The position numbers and the translations under genes were made by a program. The notes below the pieces were generated by a model. That model saw only the letters and a program-made list of their open reading frames with translations, was not told where the DNA came from and did not search any database. A stretch of 64,000 nt of DNA, taken from contig OZ017769.1 of NCBI GenBank assembly GCA_963969345.1, positions 3,167,600 to 3,231,599 on the forward strand, written 5' to 3'. How positions within the stretch are numbered: position 1 is the stretch's first letter; every line of letters begins with the position of its first letter. The stretch is from Turbatrix aceti (taxonomy: Eukaryota > Nematoda > Chromadorea > Rhabditida > Panagrolaimidae). Below, piece by piece: positions 1 through 10,151 of this stretch.

Positions 1-784
1 AGTACGGCTAGCAAAATGTGATGATCTGTGAAAAACGCTGCGTACGGAACTTTTGGGATTGTTTTGTTATTAATTGTTAGCTGATTTTCGTGAATGTAAC
101 GGAGTTCTTCCGGGGATACAAATCGGTTGTGCGAGGGACTCTCGGTGTAGAAAATCCAGAAAAAGACGAGTAGGATTCCGTTGCAGGCTGCCAAGCCGTA
201 GTACATGTTTGCCGAGCCGAGGGGCTTGCAGACGAGTCCGTAGTACTGACCGGCGAATATGTACGGCAGGTCGTAGGTAGCCATGGTCAGGCCCATGAAA
301 AAGGTGAGCTCGTTCATCGGAGCCCAGGAATTTACAAATCCAAAAATCATGGTTAGGGTGTTGCTCATTGATAAGCCCTGAAACGATCCTAATTTTTTTT
401 CAACTCCCAAAAAAACAGGAAACTCACTAAAAACACGTGTAGCACAACATAAGCCGGAAAACCCTTCTTTGCAAACAACCCAAATATGAGTCCCGCAACA
501 ACGCCCAGTGCCGTGAGTGAAGCGTAGATATTCTTAACACCCCACCGTTCTTCGACCAGGTGAGCCCCCAGCAGGCCAATCAGCATGGATCCACAAGCTG
601 TGATATTGATCCAACTTATCCTCTCAAAAGTGTACTCGATTTCACTTTCAGGCTTGCTGCCGTTGTCGCAGATGGTGTAGTACGCAAACAGGCTGAAGGT
701 AGACCAAGTCGTGATTTGGATGAGGAATATTATGATCATGACAAAGTATCGGGTCTTACCCCACAGCGTAGAGGCACCGGCCAT
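1..784 (-). CDS. SLC17-like MFS transporter, 3' end beyond window (S0)
   Basis: N-terminal part of a major-facilitator transporter, probably SLC17-like (organic anion/phosphate symporters). Exons complement(join(<1..377,428..784)); the 50-bp intron is GT-AG and phase 0, and both exons stay open to the window edge. It starts MAGASTLWGKTRYF and shows several hydrophobic segments. A conserved block (FVNSWAPMNELTFFMG, GQYYGLVCKPLG, then FYTESPSHNRFVSPEEL) matches the transporters at 18.7-34.3 kb. The exon-1 length (119 codons) places it with the three-exon class at 30-34 kb rather than the two-exon class. Its promoter and first codons were copied twice (7936-8160 and 16881-17100). The substrate cannot be inferred. 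Confidence 0.8.
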
Positions 785-1059
785 GACGGAAACGAGCGCT
801 GCTGCAAATGATGATGTTGCTCACTCATCGGACGCCTTTTCAACGAGATTCCCGCTGAATTCAATAACTTTTGACTCACAAGTCAGCCACCACTTTTTTG
901 TTTCTTCGTTTGCTCAAATTAAACACCTGATAATTATGTAAATTTCTTAGGAATGTTGATTTATTTTCATTTTCTGAGTTCGAGAACATTATAATAAACA
1001 GCATCGTCAGAATTGAAATTTTGCCAATCTATAAGAAGATACAATACTTATAGATTTTT

Positions 1060-1570
1060 ATCCATCATCTGCTTATGCAAATGGAATCCAAAATTCAGAG
1101 GTATCCAACCACAAGCTTTCGCTAGGGCAGAATTCAGTGTTTACCTCAAACTTGGGTAATTAAACCGAGGACGAAAGCGCGGAGACAGCTTTTGTGCACC
1201 TGCTCACGCAAAAAGCGTACATGACCAAGTGATATCATTCACATTGCATTATTCGAAGAGACGCAGAGAAAGAGAACCTATGCACACACGGTGTGAAAGG
1301 GAGGGGAGACGTTTTGGGAAGTTAATCCGCAGCAGCGCTGCAGTCAGTGATTAATTTAATTGCACCCGGACCAAGGCAAAAGCGTTTTTTGCAGTTGATT
1401 TTGAGCGAAAAGAATGGGTGACTACCACCCCTCATAAATCGTCGTTTTGTCGACGAAAAGGAAGAGGAAGCCCAATTTTTTTTACCTTTTTACCGTATTG
1501 AGTCCCGGTTCAATTCCGAACATGATACCTTTTTTTTCGACGTTTTCTCCTTATAACATAAAAAGTTGCT
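1060..1570. repeat. Dispersed repeat R, copy 1
   Basis: This AT/GC-mixed stretch recurs with about 85-90 percent identity by eye at 26630-27245, and in rearranged form at 17190-17390. Landmarks are CTTATGCAAATG, CAAACTTGGGTAATTAAACC, GGGAGGGGAGACGTTTTGGG, AAGTTAATCCGCAGCAG and, near the end, TTGAGTCCCGGTTCAATTCC, then ACATAAAAAGTTGC. There is no convincing open frame, so it looks like a non-coding mobile or segmental repeat. Confidence 0.6.
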
Positions 1571-1643
1571 TTAATTCACATTTATTCTTGCAAAGTTTCA
1601 TAAACTAACTTTGACCAAAATCACAATACTTCTGGTGCTCACA

Positions 1644-1898
1644 TCAGTTGCACGTGATAACGCAGGTGGCATCGTCCTTGATTGTCAGGTTGCAGGACTG
1701 CCCTTCGCAGCGGATGCCGTCAGGCGTGACCTTGCACGCGGGGTTGTCAACTTCGGGATGGTCGTCGCCGTGGACGACGGCCGTGCACTTGGAGCTCTTC
1801 TTACAGTTGAGAGCGATGGTTTTCTTTCCCTCTCGACCGGGGGTCGGATCTGCGGAAATGCCGCAGCAGCCACCTGTTTTTTCACAAGTCGAAGACAT
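1644..1898 (-). CDS. Ten-cysteine small protein, unrecognised family (copy 1)
   Basis: An 84-residue single-exon protein beginning MSSTCEKTGGCCG and ending DDATCVITCN. It has ten cysteines (about 5, 11, 12, 32, 38, 55, 64, 69, 79, 83), an even number that suits disulfides or metal binding. There is no signal peptide. The second half hints at an internal repeat: C-x5-CTAVVHGDD followed by C-x4-CNLTIKDD. A TATA box (1957-1964) lies about 60 bp upstream of the ATG and a 15-bp hairpin lies just beyond it. The protein is duplicated without change at 13031-13285. I do not recognise the family; a metal-binding, defence or acquired protein are all possible. The start is the only ATG placed suitably behind the TATA box. 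Confidence 0.65.
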   Translation of the reverse strand: MSSTCEKTGGCCGISADPTPGREGKKTIALNCKKSSKCTAVVHGDDHPEVDNPACKVTPDGIRCEGQSCNLTIKDDATCVITCN

Positions 1899-1956
1899 TC
1901 TTGAACACTAGGAAATATAATTTGACTGCTGACTGAATGAATGAAAAGTCTGTCTT

Positions 1957-1964
1957 CTTTTATA
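1957..1964 (-). promoter_or_regulatory. TATA box of Cys-rich gene, copy 1
   Basis: TATAAAAG on the minus strand, about 60 bp before the ATG at 1898, leaving room for a 5' UTR of roughly 30 bases. Repeated at 13344-13351 before copy 2. Confidence 0.6.
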
Positions 1965-1983
1965 CGACCCTGTTTCTCAGCTT

Positions 1984-2040
1984 TCGCACAAAATACATGC
2001 TCGCCTATCAGGTAGTTGTTCATGTATGTATTTTGTGCGA
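1984..2040. promoter_or_regulatory. 15-bp inverted repeat (hairpin) upstream of Cys-rich gene
   Basis: Arms TCGCACAAAATACAT (1984-1998) and its exact reverse complement (2026-2040) enclose a 27-base loop containing a GATA-like core (CTATCA). It sits 20 bp upstream of the TATA box. The same structure is at 13371-13427. It could be a paired binding site, a cruciform or a transposon end. Confidence 0.55.
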
Positions 2041-2324
2041 GAAAAGGTCGAGTCAACAAACAGGATTGATCATGCGCTAGAAAGCGGTGTTATTTGTTGC
2101 TTTGTGCTTTGTGCAGTTTTTCCGTTTAGTTTTTGATATGAAACATCAAAAACGCGTTTCGTCGACGGCCACAACTCGGTGCTCAACAGCAAGCACGGTG
2201 AATTTGTCGACGGAAAGCCGGTCTAGGGCCCCAACATGTCCTGCTTTCTCTTCCCGTTCTATGCCTTCGTGCGATCCATTGCCGCGCTGCCCGGCGTCCT
2301 CGCTATTCGACAGTGGTTTGACCT

Positions 2325-4193
2325 GTCGCAGGTCCCTGCTATCTTCCAGTCTCCTTTCTTCCTTCTTCCTTCCCTTTCATCGGTTAAAGGTCGTTAGTAC
2401 CGCCGGGTTGCAGCAAAGGAGGAGGCAAGTAATGTCGTCGGTCGCCGGGTCGGTCAATCGATTGATCACCTCCCCCCCCCCCCCATCCCGTAGTATACTC
2501 GACTGATCGCACCACACCAACCCCACCCCCTGGTAATGGTGTGGTGCATGCACACCCGGGTCTGCAGTGCGATGAAAAAACATCCAAAAAAATTGGTACG
2601 CTTATAAAAACTCAAAAGTCGTCGGGCCGAAATCTACGATAGGCACCCCAAAAAAATTTTGAAGGAGTATAAAAGGCAGAAAATACAACGCTGGATTTTA
2701 GTCGAACCAAAATCGTCCCAGAACTGGGTATCAGACATTTTCTTAACTTAACTTGACTACTTCGATGTTCGTGACAAAAAAAATATTTTGTTGATGAAAC
2801 TATTTTTCTTCAAAAATTTTTTTATGACGTGTGTAAAAAACTTTCAAGTGAAAAATAAACAATAGTTTGTGACGGTATCGTTTTATTTTTGTTTGTTACC
2901 GATTTTTGATCGTTCACGTAAACCGTGGATTTTTTCTAAATTTTTTTCTTCGGTTTTTTTTTCAGTTTTACCCCAAAAAATTTCAAAAAATTGGTCCAAC
3001 TCACTTGAATCCAGCACTGCTACTGGCACTGCTGCTCCCACTGCCATACTCCACCCCGGCACCTGTGGACGCTGTCTGAAAGGATGCCGCAGATGCCGCA
3101 GACGTCGGCGACGATCCAGCCCTCGCGGAAGAACCCATCTCGTAGAGTGGAAAGCTCGACGGCTGATTGCTCCTCGGTGGTGGTGGTGTCCGGAAGGCGT
3201 TAGGCGAGAAGAGTGGCTGTGGACCGTCGCCGGCGTCTGACCTGTGGTGGAGGTGGTGGTGGTGGGGGTGATGGTGGTGGCGGTAGCTCATCGAGCTGCT
3301 CGGCCCATGGCGTGGAGGAGGAGATGTATGGGAGGTCGTGGTGAGAGGAGGAGAAGAGAATGAGGCCTGATTGCACTACCCGTAAATCTGACACTGGCCT
3401 GCAAACATTGATTTTGAGAATTTTTTTTTTGGTGTCAAAAGTTTAATTTAGCGTTTTCAGTCGCGAAAAAAACGGAAAATTTTAGGATAATTTTTTCATT
3501 TGACAGAAAAAAATTTTCTGGATGGAGTATTAGAATGCAAAAAACTCCAAGCATCTTCGCATCCAAATCGTCGCTAATCAAAGATTTTTTACGCAAAAGT
3601 GCTAAAAAAGCTCAAAAAACAAGTCGAAAAGTGACAAAAACCTCCCCGCAAAATCGTGACCTGACCCCGAGGTAAACCAAACCCAGCGAGCAAAAACCAC
3701 GTAGCCCAGGACCAGGACTAAGGCCAGGATAGATCGTCGAAAAACACACCAGAGCCCGAGTCTGCTCTGTCTGCGCAAAAAAGAGGATGGAGGATGGAAA
3801 AAAAGGTCGGCGAGTCGGAGTCGCAACGACGACGACGACGACGACGACGCGTGTTGCATACACACGTCCTCGTCGTCGTCAAAAAAAACGTTGCAGAAAA
3901 AAAAAGGGTGGCGAGAAAAGAGAAGAAAGGAAGAGAGCGACGAGACAGACGACCCAGGAAGCGTGTGTCCCCACCCCAGGCGCTGTAGGGGCTGTAGGGG
4001 CTGTGTAGGGGCTGCTGCCAGCGCCCGCCCGGGCCCCCTGCCACCCGACTGACGAAATGGAACTAAATCGCCGGCCTTTCTACGACGAACAAAAAACGCA
4101 CACTCACACGCATACATACGCACACGCATACAGGCAATCGTTTGTTTCCAGAGCAGCCCGCGGCAGACACACGTAGACCTGCAGGCGCATGGC
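2325..4193. other. Block absent from duplicate copy 2; possible insertion or scaffolding join
   Basis: Copy 2 reads straight from CAGTGGTTTGACC to TTGCTCTCAGGG at 13711-13720. In copy 1 these are separated by this stretch plus the N gap. The block has simple-sequence and C-runs, TATA-like text and, at 3001-3410 on the minus strand, a His/Pro/Ser-rich stretch with a plausible splice donor (AA|GTGAGT near 3001) and acceptor (TTTGCAG near 3403). One frame (PHHHHLHH, then FPLYEMGSSARAG) reads like low-complexity sequence of a regulatory protein, but a stop lies just after the acceptor. No gene is called. Because the N gap lies exactly at the junction, an assembly join is as likely as an insertion. 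Confidence 0.45.
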
Positions 4194-4393
4194 NNNNNNN
4201 NNNNNNNNNNNNNNNNNNNNNNNNNNNNNNNNNNNNNNNNNNNNNNNNNNNNNNNNNNNNNNNNNNNNNNNNNNNNNNNNNNNNNNNNNNNNNNNNNNNN
4301 NNNNNNNNNNNNNNNNNNNNNNNNNNNNNNNNNNNNNNNNNNNNNNNNNNNNNNNNNNNNNNNNNNNNNNNNNNNNNNNNNNNNNNNNNNNNN
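4194..4393. other. Assembly gap (200 N)
   Basis: Exactly 200 unknown bases, a typical fixed-size scaffold gap. True length is unknown. The sequence after the gap resumes the duplicated block, so the segment left of the gap may not truly be adjacent. Confidence 0.99.
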
Positions 4394-4427
4394 TTGCTCT
4401 CAGGGAGTAGCAAAGTTCTGTTAAGTT

Positions 4428-4823
4428 CAGTGTTCCGCTGACTCCGACTCAGAGTCGACTCTTTGACTCTGACTCTGACTCTGAGAGTCGAGAGTCAGAG
4501 TCAGATTCAAGAGTCGATTTTTACAAAATGACCTTTTGACTCTTTGGAGTCGACTCTTTGATGAAAATTTTTTGAAAAAAATACACTTTTATAGCCATTT
4601 TTGATGCCAAATGTTTGATTTTGTAAAATAAAAACTCGTTAAAGATGAAAGCACGCAGTTTTAGGCGTTTATTGATGCATTTTTTGTGAACCTATTTTAA
4701 CTCGGAGTCAAAGAGTCGATTCTGGGAGTCGGAGTCGAAAGAGTCGACTCTTTCGACTCTCGAGTCTCGACTCTGAGTCAGAGTCGAGAGTCGAGAGTCG
4801 ATTTTGGCCAGAGCGGAACACTG
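4428..4823. mobile_element. Non-autonomous hAT-like element (MITE) with 8-bp target duplication
   Basis: A 396-bp element with perfect 12-bp terminal inverted repeats CAGTGTTCCGCT / AGCGGAACACTG, flanked by GTTAAGTT on both sides (4420-4427 and 4824-4831). The undisturbed site with a single GTTAAGTT is present at 13737-13744 in the duplicate block, which proves insertion. 8-bp duplications and CAGTGTTCCG-type ends are typical of hAT transposons. The interior has no transposase and is built of many GAGTC/GACTC motifs in both orientations at each end. Confidence 0.9.
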
Positions 4824-5002
4824 GTTAAGTTATCGTTGAATTTGTTGTTTGTTTTTGCAAAATTAAGTAAATACTTTTGTTGTCTAACTATTTATTTAAA
4901 AAAAAGTGCACGACGATTTACTAAACAAAAATTAGTTTTTGAAAATAAAGAGAATCAGACCACCAAGCAGAGTTTTATGTTAGAAGCCATCCAGTCGATA
5001 TA

Positions 5003-7171
5003 TCAGACGCCGCAGGTATTGCGAATCATTTCCCATTGAGAAGAGAGTTCCGACTCGGGGCGATCCTTGGAACAGTACTCGTTGAAGATCGCCTTGTGGA
5101 TTACGTCGAATTCGGCTTTCGCATCTCGATCGAAAGACGTGAAACAGTTATACTGACGACTTTCGCAGAAGAATTCATCAAATGTCGACGACAATTTTTC
5201 ACCGGAACAAATTTCTGGGTAATTAATACGTCCGTATAAAGCTCGAATTTTTGATTCAGTCTTGTTACGGCATTTTACGAAATCCTATAACGAAGTAAAA
5301 TAATTTTACAAAGTACAATAGTCAACTCACCTCTACAGCTTTGGGATCAATCGTCGTCGTGGGCACGCGGGAACAGTCCTCCAGTGCACGACGAAGATTT
5401 GTTGTCAACTGGGCCATGAAATGATCAGCAGGATTTGTTGAATCAGTCACCGAATTTTTAGAGGAATCCGTCGTAGAAGTCGTGATGGGTTTGCATTTCT
5501 CCAGAGCAAACTTTACGACATGGTCATCGTAATTCTTCGTAGCCCCTTCTGGGTCGTCGCATCGTTTGGCGCAAAGGATTCGATCATTACAAAACGCCTT
5601 CATGTCACCAAATGTACCAGTACAAAACTTGTCATCATTTCGGAACCTGTGATTGATTATAAAGTTTGCTAAACCAACTACTTCCTCTTGGCACTCTCGA
5701 CACTAAATGGGTATTTTTGAAGAGACAAAGTTTCCAAAACAAACTCACTTGAATGCTCAGGGTCGTGGTTGCTGTGGTGGTCGTCGTGGTGGTTGTGGTG
5801 GTTGTGGTTGTTGTAGTGCTCGTGCTGGTAGGGGTTGTAGGCTCTTCAGTTGTCGAGGGCAATGCAGAAGACATCATCGATTCCATCGGGGCAGTGACTA
5901 ATGTATCAGAAATGGCGGGGGTGATCTGTGTCGACGCATCCGGCGCATGAAATATATACCCGCGCTGCAAACAAAATATATTTCATTTGATTTCACAAGA
6001 AAAAGAAAAAAAAACTTACCAGCATGAAATACAGAACAACTCCCAAAGTCAAAAATGCCACAATCAAGGTTAAAACTGTTCCACAAGGGTTAAGTTCAAG
6101 CCCGAAGTACTTCTTACGCGAATCATTGTTGGGTTGCACGACATCTGTTGTATCGTCAGCATCGTTCTTGTCAACGCTTTGTGCTGCGAGGTTTATTACA
6201 TCAGCGGCAGAGTTGCTTACGCAGACCGAGTCTGCGGTAGCCTTCAAGTAAACAACAATGCAATGAGCCAAATCCTAAACAAAATATTGCAATAATTGTG
6301 ATACATTTGGAAAAAAATTACCAAACGCATCATCGTAAACGAATTCCTAATTTCGTATACTGCATCTTTGACAATGGCATCGTTTATTTCAATATCACGT
6401 TCATTGCAATCCAAAAGCCGGAATATACCAATACTAGTTCCAACGAGGTTCATTGTCTGTTCGCTCGCCACAACAATGCGATGCTGTGTATTGTTGAAAT
6501 AGGAATAACATTTGTCGAAACTACCCAACAGAAGAGGAACGTTCATATGTCTGGCAGGATGGAAGTTGATTACAGTCACAGCGCGAATAAAGTTTTCATT
6601 GTGGTATAAATTGTATCTTTTACGATTAAACAAATCATTTTCGAGTACTTCGGTGCTAACAAATTTGATATGATGACCATCTTCTGGTCCGACTTTCGCG
6701 TTCCAAAAGATCACGGGCATAGGGCCAATCGCAAGCATCATATCAGTTTCTTCTTGAACAAGCATCTGCACGAATTTCGTTTCCAGAAGCAGATCTCCAC
6801 TTCGAGGTAGTACTGTCGCGATGTAACGATCGAACACCTAAGATTTTGAGGCATAATTTGTGTCAAAAAATATTCAGTTCAACTTACATAGCTTGCTTTG
6901 ACAATACCGTCTACACCGTTTTCATTGTGGAGAACTACATGAGCGTGATCCCTGCGACGTGAATCGTCTTCTCCATGAGCTAGAGCAACTGAGCTCATTG
7001 ATATTCATTAATCTTATCCATGGCATATTGACGAACTCCATCGTTATGAAGCCTTCGTACAAAAAAGTCGAAAGACTTTTGCTGAGGAGTTTTTGCACTA
7101 TACAAAATGTAGAACTTGATCCGCAAAAACGTAGCGCAAACAAAGCTCCGAAGCAAGTGCAACATCCGCAT
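5003..7171 (-). pseudogene. Type II transmembrane pseudophosphatase, copy A (frameshift near N-terminus)
   Basis: Exons complement(join(5003..5284,5331..5702,5749..5964,6020..6274,6322..6837,6888..7171)), all introns short and phase 0. Architecture as in copy B, but this copy alone keeps an intact last exon, so it shows the full C-terminus: a second Cys-rich stretch (EICSGEK, then FFCESRQYNCF, EYCSKD, RNTCGV). Exon 1 has lost 28 bases near 6990-7005 relative to copies B and C, which shifts the frame and stops soon after DKINEYQ. As read it cannot make the phosphatase-like domain, unless translation restarts downstream. An unbroken gene of this form would encode about 650 residues. Confidence 0.75.
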
Positions 7172-7192
7172 CGTAGCAGTCGTCCGATTCAA

Positions 7193-7935
7193 CTGAAAGA
7201 AAATTCATCAAAAGCCACAAGTTATCACATTCCTAAAATTTGATTACACATTCCACGAGTTTTTGCATGTGATTGAAAAAAGAGTTTTTCGACTGACTGA
7301 TCACGTGAAGAATGGTTGGGCTAGGGAACACCGAAGCAATACAAATGACGCAGATAAAAATTATCATAACAATGATATCGACGACGGGATTTCGAAATTC
7401 CCAAAAAGAAAAAAGCAGCAAAAACAATCCCCGTAGTCGAATTCTTCATCAATTTCAGACAGACGATCCCAACTTATATCAACATATAAATATCTCGAGA
7501 ACAATGCTGTCTTCCTGTGAATTCAGACAAATTTTGCTGCTGCGATCAGAAATGCGTAATGCCGAAATGCCAAAATCCTATATCCTAATCTGAAACATAA
7601 AATTACCGTCTGTGGTGCTAGTGCTGATGTAACGCTATACCTAAAAATGCCAAGGCAATGATTGTTTCGTATTCGTATTTGATCTACTTTGATTTTTTTG
7701 GGCAAGATTGGTCTGATTTTGAATCCGAAACGAAAAATTCCCGCTCAAAGAAATTTCGAAAGAAAATGTTATATTTTTTATTGTCGAAAATTTGCATGCG
7801 CGTGCTTCAACTTTTTCCTGAATTCAATTTTTGCTTGCAATAATTTTCAAGTACGTCAAAAAAAAGGTCGTACCTAACTATTGCGTTAGCTTCTCGACTA
7901 CGCAAACCTTCCCAGACCAGACCAAGCGCGACTAC
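7193..7935. other. 5' flank of pseudophosphatase copy A
   Basis: This stretch recurs upstream of copies B and C. On the minus strand it holds two overlapping open frames around 7230-7460. One starts with an ATG followed by a hydrophobic run (MKNSTTGIVFAAFFFLGIS). The other is a hydrophobic frame ending near 7233. A frame reading WDRLSEIDEEFDYGD lies at 7425-7475. Any of these could be an upstream exon of the phosphatase-like gene, but I found no splice pair that joins them convincingly. I therefore place the start in the exon behind the acceptor TTTCTTTCAG. Confidence 0.35.
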
Positions 7936-8160
7936 ACAAAGTATCGGGTCTTACCCCACAGCGTAGAGGCACCGGCCATGACGGAAACGAGCGCTGCTGC
8001 AAATGATGATGTTGCTCACTCATCGGACGCCTTTTCAACGAGATTCCCGCTGAATTCAATAACTTTTGACTCACAAGGCAGCCAGCACTTTTTTGTTTCT
8101 TACTTCGTTTGCTCAAATTAAACACCTGATAATTATGTTAATTTTTTAGGAATGTTGATT
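7936..8160 (-). pseudogene. Truncated 5' end of SLC17-like gene (copy of S0 promoter and first codons)
   Basis: Nearly identical to 738-960: it holds the upstream region and about 14 codons (MAGASTLWGKTRYF) and then breaks off into unrelated sequence. It keeps a promoter region but no transporter body. A second copy is at 16881-17100. Confidence 0.8.
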
Positions 8161-8729
8161 TATTTTCAGCTGATTCTGAGTTACAGAACATTATTCTCGG
8201 GACACGGAGCGTGGATCAAGCTTTGTCACGCTTTTGTTGTTTTAGGCATTTCGCCCCCACACGACACGCTGAAAATTACGCCCCCTTGTGTCTGGCTTTT
8301 TTTAGTAAGCTTTTAAAAAAGCCACTCTGCATGCCGATTTTGAATTAAGGTGGAAGGCATGACTTCGCAATTTTACATTTTGTACTTTTAACTTTTAAGT
8401 TAACTTTTAAAAAAGTTGTAGCTTTTTTACTAGCGTGTGCTCCAGAAAAGCGCACGGCCAATTTCTTTTCGTGTTATACATCAGTCGTTGTTAAAAAAAA
8501 CGGGAAAAAACCATATATTTTTTGAGAAAACTAAGCACGCTAATCGATTTCTTGTGCCAAAAAACCCCTGTACAATAAAAATCAGATTTTTTTGTGGACT
8601 CAAATTTCTGATTTGTCAAAACTTTCCCCCTGATTGTGAGTGCCTACAAATTTATAAATTGGTTTATAGAGTGCTCTATTTCAAAGTCATTTTTACAGAA
8701 GAGTCAAAGTTTCTGCAGTTTGGTAAAAA
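8161..8729. other. AT-rich intergenic stretch
   Basis: No gene, repeat or regulatory motif recognised between the transporter fragment and the membrane protein gene. Confidence 0.5.
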
Positions 8730-9693
8730 ATGGAATTAGTTGAATTTACAATTAGTCAAACGTTTTTCTGTGTGGCTGTTAGCTACCTGCAATTTTTTAT
8801 CGCAATCCTTTGTATCATCGTCCTGCTCGGCATCCGAAAAGCGTACGAACACCGAGATATACGTCATGATTCGTTCATCTACATTTCCTACCTTGCCATG
8901 TTTTTCTACATCGGAGACATGGTGGTTCTTGAAGATACGATCTTAACAGGCCTTGCTACAGGGGTTTGTATTTTAGCTTTTTTGCTTCTAACTATAATTA
9001 CATTTTTAGAATGAATTTCCCGCAGCTCCAGTAGGATCGCTAAAGTTATTCCTCTGGGCTTTTACTGTATTTCCGCAATGCATACCTTTATTCCTAAACC
9101 TAAATTGGGCGCTATACTTTTTCCTGCACCCGGCATGGCTTCGTCTTTTTAAGCCACCTCACAACAGCAATCTGGCTCCGGCTATCATGGTTTTTCCTGC
9201 ACATATCACCGTGATGAGCTTTGTTGTGCAATGCAATCTACAATACAGTGTTCTTGAGTTGCGTCTTTTCCGACATTGCTCAGACGACTTTGCAATTTTC
9301 CTTCAAAGTGTGAGTCAAAAATTGTAAAAACTAAAGTAGTATATGTATGTAAAACATTTTTAGGGGACAAACTACGTAGTTTACTGTCCAATATACTTTT
9401 CAAACATTGTGTACGTTCCCGGAGTGTTTGCCATCCTATGGAACTGGCTCCAAACGGGGCATCTCGATAGATATTGGAGGCAGTTCCTAGGAAGTTGTCT
9501 CTTAAGTCAAGTATTGAATGGATTTACCGCAATTTCAAAAAATTTTGCATTCAGCCCTCATATTTCTATTTTTATGCATCTAGTTATTGTCCTTTGGGTG
9601 GATGAGGGTGTACACCACTACAGCTACAACCTTGTTGTCAATTTTTTTAACCCGGTCATTCCAAAGGTTACCACTACGGCAGTTCCGAGCTGA
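8730..9693 (+). CDS. Multi-pass membrane protein, unrecognised family
   Basis: Three exons, join(8730..8963,9010..9309,9364..9693), phase-0 GT-AG introns of 46 and 54 bp, giving 287 residues. About six or seven hydrophobic segments are visible, starting with VSYLQFFIAILCIIVLLGI after a short N-terminus and ending with IFMHLVIVLWV. The C-terminal tail is short and threonine/proline-containing. Length and layout resemble a nematode seven-helix receptor, but I see no diagnostic motif, so chemoreceptor is only a guess. It is a single-copy gene in this window, on the opposite strand to the pseudophosphatase copies on either side. It lies outside the duplicated block. Confidence 0.65.
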
Positions 9694-9948
9694 TTCTTCT
9701 TTTCAATGTAATTTTTTTACGTTTTGTAAATATCTGTTATAAACAAATCGGAGTATTTTTTGGAAAATGTGTACATATGGAAGACTGTCATCCAAAACGA
9801 GAAAACGTGAACTACCCAGTTTTTCGTTTTTCTATTCGAAAAAACCAAATTTGCACAATCGAAAAAAATCTGATTGATTTTCGTTCGTGTTCATTCGCGA
9901 ACACAGTCAATAATGTTCGAGTTTGTTCGATTCCCTAAACAAACAAAA

Positions 9949-10151
9949 ATGTCAAAATACCTCAAGGTAGCCAAACCCAGACCGAAGCGACGGTTGGAAA
10001 AAAATCGACGGCGATTCTGGGCGGAAGATCTTTTTGCAAGGTAAACATACAAAGACGGCTTTAAGGATTTGATTGCAGAACGAACACCCGCATTCGAGCC
10101 AACCAAAATTGCCGAGTCGAGTTTCGAGCCGCTCGATTCTTGAAATATTGA
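9949..10151 (+). CDS. Possible 54-residue basic protein
   Basis: join(9949..10040,10079..10151): ATG-initiated, very basic (MSKYLKVAKPRPKRRLEKNR and so on), with a 38-bp GT-AG intron whose removal keeps frame to a stop. The composition is Arg/Lys-rich with no known motif. Short length and a minimal intron make chance plausible. The opposite strand has a competing 88-codon frame. Confidence 0.22.

Larger units (their letters stand above)
1480..8160. repeat. Segmental duplication, copy 1 (Cys-rich gene + pseudophosphatase A + transporter 5' end)
   Basis: The same order of sequence recurs at 12840-17100 in the same orientation with very few differences: the two Cys-rich genes encode identical proteins. 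Copy 1 is longer because it carries a roughly 2-kb block plus N gap (2325-4393) and a 396-bp transposon (4428-4823) that copy 2 lacks. The block ends in a truncated transporter 5' end, so its right breakpoint fell inside a gene resembling the one at 1-784. Near identity argues for a very recent event. Confidence 0.85.

Noticed and set aside
3602..4129. 175-codon minus-strand frame
   Set aside because: Low-complexity Arg/Ser/Phe sequence in a repeat-rich block with no splice or homology support, next to the assembly gap.
5753..5950. Plus-strand poly-valine frames (also at 10825-11022 and 14667-14864)
   Set aside because: These are antisense shadows of the poly-threonine stalk exon of the pseudophosphatase; the ACN repeat reads as GTN on the other strand.
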